Shown here: positions 1 through 5,050 of the stretch, in pieces
Layout of the letters: each line of letters begins with the position of its first letter
Position numbering within the stretch: position 1 is the stretch's first letter
Origin: Treponema sp.
Lineage (GTDB): Bacteria; Spirochaetota; Spirochaetia; Treponematales; Treponemataceae
DNA: 6,809 bases
NCBI GenBank assembly: GCA_023231445.1
Contig: JALNVF010000152.1
Span: forward strand, 1-6,809
Reading direction: 5' to 3'
The notes under the pieces: model-generated
What the model was told of the DNA's origin: nothing
Database searches by the model: none
Seen by the model: the letters and a program-made list of their open reading frames with translations, nothing else
Program-made: the position numbers and the translations under genes

Positions 1-53
1 AAAATAAGATTGTCATTCAGCTCCTTAAGCTGATTTTCGAATTTTTCGCGCAT
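1..53 (-). CDS. phoU: PhoU phosphate signalling protein, N-terminal fragment
   Basis: Only the first 17 codons are in the window and the rest lies beyond position 1. The visible protein start is MREKFENQLKELNDNLI, an amphipathic helix resembling the opening of PhoU proteins of the MREKF type. Position supports the call: it starts 1 bp after the pstB stop, and phoU is the usual last gene of pst operons. A strong Shine-Dalgarno sequence (GGGGAGG, 64-70) lies inside the end of pstB, 10 nt from the ATG, which suggests translational coupling. In the known family, PhoU is a cytoplasmic helical protein that dampens PstSCAB transport and signals phosphate sufficiency to the PhoR-type kinase. The identification rests mainly on context because so little of the sequence is visible. 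Confidence 0.75.
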   Translation of the reverse strand, partial: MREKFENQLKELNDNLI

Positions 54-54
54 C

Positions 55-915
55 TCAGCCGAACCTCCCCGTAATATATTCTTCTGTCTTCTTATTATGC
101 GGCGACGAAAAAATCTGTTCTGTCTCGCCGTACTCTATTACTTTTCCCAGCAGAAAAAAAGCTGTTTTATCGCTGATACGTGCAGCCTGCTGCATGTTGT
201 GCGTTACAATAACAATTGTATACGCTTTCTGCAGATCCGATACCAGATCCTCAATTTTACTTGTCGAAATAGGATCAAGTGCCGAAGTTGGTTCATCCAT
301 GAGCAGTACTTCCGGATTAACTGCAAGTGCACGTGCAATACAAAGCCGCTGCTGCTGACCGCCGCTCATTCCTAATGCGCTCTTGTACAGCCGGTCCTTC
401 ACCTCATCCCAGATTGCCGCGCCCCGCAGAGATTTTTCAACAACCTCGTCAAGCTGTGCGCGGTTCTTCACACCATGTGTGCGCGGACCGTAGGCTATAT
501 TATCGTAAATACTCATCGGAAACGGATTTGGTTTCTGAAATACCATTCCGACTCGTTTCCGCAGTATATTCACATCTATATCATTGTAAATATCCGCACC
601 GTCAAGCAGAACTTTTCCGTCAATCCGGCAGTCCGGCACAAGATCGTTCATCCGGTTAAGTGTTTTAAGCAGTGTAGATTTTCCGCATCCGCTCGGTCCG
701 ATGAACGCGGTAACTTTGTTCGCAAGCAGTTCAAGATTCACATCGTACAGTGCCTGAAAAGTACCGTAATGCAGGTTTACGTCTTTTATGCTGATCTTTG
801 ATGCAGGCTCCCCTGCTTTTTCCGCAGCTGTTTTCTGCGCTGAAAACCACTGAGCTGTCTGAATCTTCTCAGTTTTCTCAGTTTTTACTGCCGTTATAGT
901 TGCTGTATCATCCAT
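55..915 (-). CDS. pstB: Phosphate ABC transporter ATP-binding protein PstB
   Basis: This is the cytoplasmic ATPase that powers phosphate import through PstCA. From an ATG at 915 it has 286 residues. Motifs are Walker A GPSGCGKST (about 73-81), Q-loop FQKPNPFPMSIYDN (Q127), ABC signature LGMSGGQQQR (181-190), Walker B VLLMDE (203-208), D-loop SALD, and the H-loop histidine in VTHNMQQA (H239). The FQKPNPFP stretch is characteristic of PstB among ABC ATPases. About 40 residues of low-complexity, charged sequence precede the ABC core, longer than in most PstB proteins. I chose the ATG at 915 over an in-frame TTG at 945 because a good Shine-Dalgarno (AGGGGGAA, 921-928) sits just before it and the overlap with pstA drops from 38 to 8 bp. 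It is the fourth gene of pstSCAB-phoU. Confidence 0.97.
   Translation of the reverse strand: MDDTATITAVKTEKTEKIQTAQWFSAQKTAAEKAGEPASKISIKDVNLHYGTFQALYDVNLELLANKVTAFIGPSGCGKSTLLKTLNRMNDLVPDCRIDGKVLLDGADIYNDIDVNILRKRVGMVFQKPNPFPMSIYDNIAYGPRTHGVKNRAQLDEVVEKSLRGAAIWDEVKDRLYKSALGMSGGQQQRLCIARALAVNPEVLLMDEPTSALDPISTSKIEDLVSDLQKAYTIVIVTHNMQQAARISDKTAFFLLGKVIEYGETEQIFSSPHNKKTEEYITGRFG
64..70 (-). promoter_or_regulatory. Ribosome binding site for phoU inside pstB
   Basis: On the minus strand this reads GGGGAGG, 10 nt before the phoU ATG at 53. It overlaps the last codons of pstB, so ribosomes finishing pstB would sit on the phoU start. Confidence 0.7.
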
Positions 916-1741
916 TTTTCTTCCCCCTGGAAGCAATTTTTTCAAGTCGTCCGGAAATCCAGTTCAACAGCAGGACAAACACAAGAAGCACAACTGCTGT
1001 TGCATACGCCTGTTCTGTTTTCAGACCTTCACACCACAACGAATACAAATGAACTGCAAGCGTACGTCCGCTCCCCATGAGCGTTACAGGGATGTGTGCA
1101 ACTGTTCCGGCAGTATACAAAAGAGCCGCCGTTTCACCGACGATACGCCCTGTACTCAGTACGATACCGTTTACAATACCCGGTACTGCAGCAGGAAGAA
1201 CAATTTTAAACACTGTTCTGAGTTTCCCTGCACCAAGCCCGAAACTCGCCTCCCGGTACGTATCAGGAACGGCAAGAAGCGCTTCTTCTGTCGTACGCAT
1301 AATTACCGGCAGAATCATTACGGCGAGTGTGCAGCAGCCGGCAAGAAGCGAAAACTGCCACTTGAGTGCAGTCACATATAATAAATAACCGAAAAGTCCG
1401 TACACTATGGACGGAATACCCGAAAGCGTTTCCGCTGTTATTCTGATGACGCGCACGAATCTGTTTCCGCGGCGTGCATATTCTGCAAGATATACAGCCG
1501 ATCCCACCCCGACGGGAACCGCCAGCAGAAGCGAAATGAACGTCACGGTAAGTGTATTGACCAGTGCAGGAAACAGCGAGGCATTTTCACTTGAATAATG
1601 AAAGGCAAAAAGTGAAAGTGAAAAATTCGGAAGCCCCTTATACAGGATGTACGCAACAAGTCCTCCAATGACTGCCGCTGTAATTCCTGCGCAGGTATAT
1701 ACTATCGTGCGGATCAGATAAGATTGTGACGTCTGTTTCAT
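908..1741 (-). CDS. pstA: Phosphate ABC transporter permease PstA
   Basis: This is an inner-membrane permease subunit that pairs with PstC to form the phosphate channel. It has 277 residues, close to the usual family length. Hydrophobic segments fit six membrane helices: about 12-34, 62-87, 105-126, 130-148, 183-210 and 246-263. The cytoplasmic EAA loop that docks PstB is visible at about 164-184 (EASFGLGAGKLRTVFKIVLP), followed by the conserved GRIVGETAALLYTAG stretch (198-212). A Shine-Dalgarno (TGAGG) overlaps the pstC stop region 7 bp upstream, and the gene's own end overlaps the pstB start by 8 bp, so the three genes look translationally coupled. PstA and PstC are paralogues. I call this one PstA because it is second in order and matches the PstA-type GETAALLYTAG motif. 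Confidence 0.95.
   Translation of the reverse strand: MKQTSQSYLIRTIVYTCAGITAAVIGGLVAYILYKGLPNFSLSLFAFHYSSENASLFPALVNTLTVTFISLLLAVPVGVGSAVYLAEYARRGNRFVRVIRITAETLSGIPSIVYGLFGYLLYVTALKWQFSLLAGCCTLAVMILPVIMRTTEEALLAVPDTYREASFGLGAGKLRTVFKIVLPAAVPGIVNGIVLSTGRIVGETAALLYTAGTVAHIPVTLMGSGRTLAVHLYSLWCEGLKTEQAYATAVVLLVFVLLLNWISGRLEKIASRGKKNG
921..928 (-). promoter_or_regulatory. Ribosome binding site that fixes the pstB start
   Basis: On the minus strand this reads AGGGGGAA, 5 nt before the ATG at 915 and inside the 3' end of pstA. The alternative TTG at 945 has no comparable purine-rich site upstream, so this site favours the shorter PstB. Confidence 0.65.
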
Positions 1742-1748
1742 ATATACC

Positions 1749-2600
1749 TCAGTCCGAATGCTGTTTAGTATGCATAAACAGTAAATTAATAATCAATATA
1801 AAAAAGAAAAGCACGACCGCTGTAGCAATAAGGGCTTCTCGGTGAAGGCCGGACGCATACCCCATTTCAAGAACAATATTGGCAGTAAGCGTACGCACAC
1901 CCTTAAAGAGTCCCCGCGGCATAACAGCCTGATTTCCCGCCACCATGATCACAGCCATAGTCTCTCCTATGGCTCTTCCCACTCCAAGAATAATTCCTGC
2001 AACAATTCCGGAACGTGCAGCAGGAAGCTCTGCAAAAAAAACGCTCCGTTCCTTACACGCCCCCAGCGCAAGAGAACCTTCATAGTAACCTGAAGGTACT
2101 GCACGGATAGCCGCTTCGCTCACGCCGATAATAGTCGGCAGAATCATGACTGCAAGTACCATTGAAGCTGCAAGGATACTCGTTCCGCTTCCGCCGCCGA
2201 TTTTTCCAATCAGAGGAACAATTGCCGTAAGACCGAAGAATCCGTATACAACCGACGGAATTCCGGCAAGCAGATCCACACCGCTTTTCAATGCGGAATG
2301 AAACCCTTTCGGGCAGAAGCGGGCAAGAAAAACAGCCGTCAGTATGCCGACCGGCACACCGAGCAGAATTGCACCGAGCGTAACGGCAACACTTCCCATG
2401 ATCATGGGAAATATGCCGAACAGATCAAGTTCGGGTTTCCACTTCATTCCGAAAAGGAATTTACCGAATCCGATTTTTACCATTGCCGGTACACCGTTTG
2501 CAAACATAAATATGCAGATAAGGATGACAGCTCCGACGGACACACAGGCAGTTGCAAGAAACACATATTTCATAACCGCTTCTCTGCCGTTATTTTTCAT
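1749..2600 (-). CDS. pstC: Phosphate ABC transporter permease PstC
   Basis: This is an inner-membrane permease subunit and the partner of PstA. It has 283 residues with six hydrophobic segments (about 10-35, 62-92, 108-130, 142-160, 196-222 and 255-276). The EAA loop lies at about 174-194 (EGSLALGACKERSVFFAELP), and the PstC-type GRAIGETMAVIMVAGN motif is at 208-223. The GIPSVVYGFFGL segment (113-124) is also typical of the family. The start at 2600 is supported by a near-perfect AGGAGGA 7 nt upstream. An internal Met at residue 10 is a less likely start. It lies 31 bp after pstS with no visible terminator between, and 7 bp before pstA, consistent with one transcript. Confidence 0.96.
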   Translation of the reverse strand: MKNNGREAVMKYVFLATACVSVGAVILICIFMFANGVPAMVKIGFGKFLFGMKWKPELDLFGIFPMIMGSVAVTLGAILLGVPVGILTAVFLARFCPKGFHSALKSGVDLLAGIPSVVYGFFGLTAIVPLIGKIGGGSGTSILAASMVLAVMILPTIIGVSEAAIRAVPSGYYEGSLALGACKERSVFFAELPAARSGIVAGIILGVGRAIGETMAVIMVAGNQAVMPRGLFKGVRTLTANIVLEMGYASGLHREALIATAVVLFFFILIINLLFMHTKQHSD

Positions 2601-2631
2601 ATCCGTATCCTCCTGAAACTCTGCATCAGTA

Positions 2632-3513
2632 TTACTGATTCTGTTTCAGTTCTGCCCATTTTGTAATCTCTCCCGTAAATATTTTCCGGACCTGTTCCTT
2701 CGAAAGATTTTCAGCAGGATTTGCTTTATTCACTATTATTGCGATTCCGTCCAGTGCAATCTTTGTACCTGTCACACCTTTTGAAATTTCGCTGTCGGTA
2801 AGAGCACGGCTTGCCATACCTATATCGCACACCCCCTGTGTCGCACTGTTTATACCGGTTGTCGAATCACTCTGGGAAACTTCAACCGTCACACCGGGAT
2901 TTGCTGCTTTAAATGCTTCTGCCAGTTTTTCCATGACAGGGAATACGGAAGAAGAACCGGCAACCGTTACTTTTCCGGTCTTTACGTTTACCATATATGC
3001 AGGGTTTTTGACTGCGGCAATATATCCGTTCTTTTCAATAACGGCCTGCCCGTCTGCCGAAAGAATGTAACGGTAAAATTCCTCTGCCGCATCGCTCAGA
3101 CTGGATTTTGTAACTATATTGAACGGGCGGCTGATTTTGTAACTGCCGTTTCTGATATTTGCAATGGCAGCTGCCGCTCCGTCTATCTTAAGAGCCTTTA
3201 CGGTACTGTTAAGGGAGCCAAGTGAAATATAGCCGACAGCGGAACTGTTTCCCGCAACCGACGTAAGTACAACTTCAGTACTGTTCGTAATATCTGCCGT
3301 ATCGGCAGTCATATCGACTTTTTTTCCGGCAGCATTCTTAACTTCAACACCGAACAGTTCAATGAACGCACCGCGTGTTCCTGATCCCGACTCACGGGAA
3401 ATAACGGTAATGTCGTTACGCATTCCGCCTGCATCTTTTGACCCCATCGCGGAGGCTGCCGTTATACATACAGCAGATGCTAAAACAAAACCAAAAAATT
3501 TAACCAGTTTCAT
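2632..3513 (-). CDS. pstS: Periplasmic phosphate-binding protein PstS, circularly permuted
   Basis: This is the substrate-binding component of the phosphate importer, 293 residues. A signal peptide (hydrophobic about 4-20) has a good SPase I site, ASA before M23. C16 is not in a usable lipobox because V15 precedes it, so I predict a soluble periplasmic protein. The family segments are in reversed order. Residues 34-168 carry the RESGSGTRGAF phosphate loop (R40, S44, G45, T46, spaced like R135, S139, G140, T141 of E. coli PstS), then SAVGYISLGSLN and FYRYILSADGQAVIEKNGYI, which normally end the protein. Residues 179-293 carry GKVTVAGSSSVFPVMEKLAE, CDIGMASR, IALDGIAIIVN and EQVRKIFTGEITKW, which normally open it. 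Both halves look intact, and one reading frame with one signal peptide covers them. The start is supported by AGGAGGG 8 nt upstream. It is the first gene of the pst operon. Confidence 0.93.
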   Translation of the reverse strand: MKLVKFFGFVLASAVCITAASAMGSKDAGGMRNDITVISRESGSGTRGAFIELFGVEVKNAAGKKVDMTADTADITNSTEVVLTSVAGNSSAVGYISLGSLNSTVKALKIDGAAAAIANIRNGSYKISRPFNIVTKSSLSDAAEEFYRYILSADGQAVIEKNGYIAAVKNPAYMVNVKTGKVTVAGSSSVFPVMEKLAEAFKAANPGVTVEVSQSDSTTGINSATQGVCDIGMASRALTDSEISKGVTGTKIALDGIAIIVNKANPAENLSKEQVRKIFTGEITKWAELKQNQ

Positions 3514-3556
3514 ACAATGCCCTCCTGAAGCATTAGTTTTTCGTTTATCCGGTGTA

Positions 3557-3562
3557 AATGTA
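3557..3562 (-). promoter_or_regulatory. Possible -10 element for pstS
   Basis: On the minus strand this reads TACATT (4 of 6 matches to TATAAT). It lies 9 nt downstream of the last Pho box hexamer, which would put that hexamer near -21. This is the layout expected of an activator-dependent promoter with no good -35. The call is weak and depends mainly on the neighbouring repeats. Confidence 0.3.
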
Positions 3563-3571
3563 CCGGTAATT

Positions 3572-3610
3572 TGTAAGGAACATGTAAATGAATTGTTAGT
3601 ATTTGGTTAA
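3572..3610 (-). promoter_or_regulatory. Candidate PhoP (Pho) box: four hexamers at 11-bp spacing
   Basis: On the minus strand the hexamers are TTAACC (3605-3610), CTAACA (3594-3599), TTTACA (3583-3588) and CTTACA (3572-3577), each separated by exactly 5 bp. Direct repeats of TTAACA-like hexamers with an 11-bp period are the known binding sites of Bacillus PhoP, and E. coli PhoB boxes use the same period. The element ends 58 bp before the pstS ATG. It is also 84 bp from the divergent pentapeptide gene, so it could influence both. No regulator gene is visible in this window, so the regulator is inferred. Confidence 0.6.
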
Positions 3611-3693
3611 AAAAACAGAACTTAAAAAATACTGCTGAAATAACAAAAATATCCCGGCTGGCCAATACTTCAGAAACAGAGTAACATATATAC

Positions 3694-4449
3694 ATGGATA
3701 CCAGACAGAAATCTGAACAGCCGGAACTGTTCGGCGCTATCATCAGGGAACTGAAAGCGGAAGAAAAACAGAAAAAAACTGCACAGGAGCAGAAAAAGAG
3801 TAAAAAATCCGATAACTGCAGTCAGCAGCCGGAACCGGAAAAAAGTACGGATGACAAATCTGCTCAGATACAGCAGGGTTCAGAAACATATGCCGAGAAA
3901 AAAGAATTCTCAGGCATACATACGGGAGCCGTCAGCCTGTACGATGCGACGTACACAGACTGCACGTTCACCGGCTGCTCTTTCGATAAAACAGATCTGA
4001 CAAATACGACATTCACCGACTGTCTGTTTATAAATTGTGAGTTTATCATGTGCAAAATCGATGGTACAACCATCGACAGTGTACAATTCAAATCATGCAG
4101 ATTGACCGGAATGAATTTTACGGAAGCTTCAGAATACGGATTCAGTCCCGATTTTACCGACTGCCTGCTCGACAGCTGCGTATTCTATGACAACACGCTT
4201 TCTCATGACTATTTTATTAACACAACACTGCGTAATACGGATTTTACGAACTGCCGGCTAAAAAATGTCGATTTCAGCGGCTCCCGTTTCCAGTCTGCCG
4301 CCATACTCGGCTGCAACCTTGAAGGTTCCGATTTCCGTTCAGCCAGCGGCTATTCCATAGATCCCTCGGCCAATAAACTCAAAGGCGCTCTTTTCAGCCT
4401 GCCGGAAGCAGCGAGTTTTCTTAAATATATAGGGGTGAACGTGTCGTAA
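3694..4449 (+). CDS. Pentapeptide-repeat protein
   Basis: The protein has 251 residues and no signal peptide or membrane segment, so it is probably cytoplasmic. Residues 1-70 are hydrophilic and rich in Lys, Glu and Gln (KAEEKQKKTAQEQKKSKKSD), likely a flexible or coiled tail. From about 80 to 218 pentapeptide repeats run with Phe or Leu at every fifth position (CTFTG CSFDK TDLTN TTFTD CLFIN CEFIM), predicting a right-handed quadrilateral beta-helix. Cys often fills the small inward position (C90, C95, C110, C115, C120, C135). The tail SIDPSANKLKGALFSLPEAASFLKYIGV (221-248) is a common closing segment in this family, so the protein looks complete. Its molecular role is unknown: some pentapeptide proteins bind DNA gyrase, but most have no assigned function. 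The ribosome binding site is weak. It is divergent from pstS, and the first 128-bp repeat begins at its stop codon. Confidence 0.88.
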   Translation: MDTRQKSEQPELFGAIIRELKAEEKQKKTAQEQKKSKKSDNCSQQPEPEKSTDDKSAQIQQGSETYAEKKEFSGIHTGAVSLYDATYTDCTFTGCSFDKTDLTNTTFTDCLFINCEFIMCKIDGTTIDSVQFKSCRLTGMNFTEASEYGFSPDFTDCLLDSCVFYDNTLSHDYFINTTLRNTDFTNCRLKNVDFSGSRFQSAAILGCNLEGSDFRSASGYSIDPSANKLKGALFSLPEAASFLKYIGVNVS

Positions 4450-4473
4450 TATTTGCATCCATGCAAATATTAC
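4446..4473. repeat. 13-bp perfect inverted repeat spanning the stop codon
   Basis: The arms GTAATATTTGCAT (4446-4458) and ATGCAAATATTAC (4461-4473) are exact reverse complements separated by CC. The left arm includes the TAA stop of the pentapeptide gene. In RNA it would form a hairpin right at the end of the coding region and might protect or end the transcript, but no T-run follows it. Confidence 0.75.
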
Positions 4474-4849
4474 TTACCGTGAATTCGGGCTCGCAAAAGG
4501 CTCGCCGGAATTCACGTCCGCCGGGCCCGCCATCCATGGCGGGAGCGTATCCGCCTTACGGGCTGTATACTTTGTCGGATTTGCATCCATGCAAATATTA
4601 CTTACCGTGAATTCGGGCTCGCAAAAGGCTCGCCGGAATTCACGTCCGCTGGGCCCGCCATCCATGGCGGGAGCGTATCCGCCTTACGGGCTGTATACTT
4701 TGTCGGATTTGCATCCATGCAAATATTACTTACCGTGAATTCGGGCCCGCAAAAGGCTCGCCGGAATTCACGTCCGCCGGGCCCGCCATCCATGGCGGGG
4801 CCGTATCCGCCTTACGGGCTGCGTACTCTGTCGGTTTTGCATCCATGCA
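4452..4849. repeat. Tandem array of 128-bp palindrome-rich repeats (three full units plus a partial fourth)
   Basis: The units are 4452-4579, 4580-4707 and 4708-4835, followed by a 14-bp remnant at 4836-4849. Units 1 and 2 differ at one base, and unit 3 differs from unit 1 at about seven. In unit 1 three palindromes follow each other: ATTTGCAT-CC-ATGCAAAT (4451-4468); arms CGTGAATTC (4478-4486) and GAATTCACG (4508-4516), extended inward by GGC/GCC after one mismatch; and CCCGCCAT-CC-ATGGCGGG (4526-4543). A weaker GTAT...ATAC pair follows at about 4547-4570. The units look richer in GC than their surroundings. There are no spacers, no transposase and no credible coding frame: 128 is not a multiple of 3, so the frame shifts in each unit. 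The function is unknown. This is most likely an intergenic repetitive element expanded by slippage or unequal recombination. Confidence 0.9.
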
Positions 4850-4860
4850 GACGTAAAACA

Positions 4861-4941
4861 TGAAACCAGGCTGGTTTCAAAATGAAATGAGACTGGTTTC
4901 ATGATGAAAGCAGCCTGGTTTCAAACTGAAATCAGGCTCAG
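4861..4941. repeat. 22-bp palindromic tandem repeat array, about 3.6 units
   Basis: The units start at 4861, 4883 and 4905, with a partial fourth at 4927. The consensus is TGAAAnnAGnCTGGTTTCA plus 3 bp. Unit 1 holds a perfect 19-bp palindrome, TGAAACCAG-G-CTGGTTTCA. Unit 2 has two and unit 3 has one mismatched arm pair. The period is about two DNA helical turns, so the palindrome centres fall on the same DNA face. Regulator operators and iteron-like sites are arranged this way, but the array lies between the 3' ends of two convergent genes, where no start site is visible. The function is unknown. Confidence 0.85.
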
Positions 4942-5050
4942 CGTAGGAAATTTATAATACACTTACAAAGTATAATCATGCCTTTCTCAGTAATTAACCA
5001 TGTACTTCCGGAATAATTATTCCAGGCTTCCCGCGCTCAGGAACGTATCT
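4942..5050. other. AT-rich convergent intergenic spacer
   Basis: No gene is visible. The stretch contains two TATAAT hexamers on the plus strand (4953-4958, 4971-4976) without matching -35 elements, and a perfect 14-bp palindrome GGAATAATTATTCC (5010-5023) that lies 27 bp downstream of the dehydrogenase stop on the minus strand. The palindrome could fold in RNA but has no U-run, so I do not call it an intrinsic terminator. Confidence 0.5.

Noticed and set aside
55..945. Longer PstB starting at the TTG at 945
   Set aside because: The TTG lacks a ribosome binding site and gives a 38-bp overlap with pstA, while the ATG at 915 has a strong site and a short overlap.
2632..3513. PstS as a lipoprotein (Cys at residue 16)
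   Set aside because: The residue before Cys is Val rather than Gly, Ala or Ser, and hydrophobic signal sequence continues after it. The ASA site before M23 is a better SPase I cleavage site. Relaxed spirochaete lipoboxes leave some doubt.
3510..3743. Minus-strand open frame covering the pstS upstream region
   Set aside because: It overlaps the candidate Pho box and the start of the pentapeptide gene, resembles no family, and has no ribosome binding site.
4474..4793. Two overlapping minus-strand 63-residue reading frames (4474-4665 and 4602-4793) with almost identical proteins
   Set aside because: They are copies of the same frame offset by exactly 128 bp, generated by the tandem repeat. They start inside a palindrome, have no ribosome binding site, and the repeat length is not a multiple of 3.
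4452..4849. CRISPR array
   Set aside because: The 128-bp units are contiguous with no unique spacers, and no cas gene is present.
4452..4849. Integron attC cassette sites, suggested by long imperfect palindromes
   Set aside because: No GTTRRRY/RYYYAAC core sites are present at the unit ends, and there are no cassettes between units.
4953..4976. Plus-strand promoter from two TATAAT hexamers
   Set aside because: Neither has a recognisable -35 at the right distance, and the only gene downstream is on the opposite strand.
5010..5023. Intrinsic terminator for the alcohol dehydrogenase
   Set aside because: The perfect palindrome GGAATAATTATTCC has no usable loop and no downstream U-run on the minus strand.
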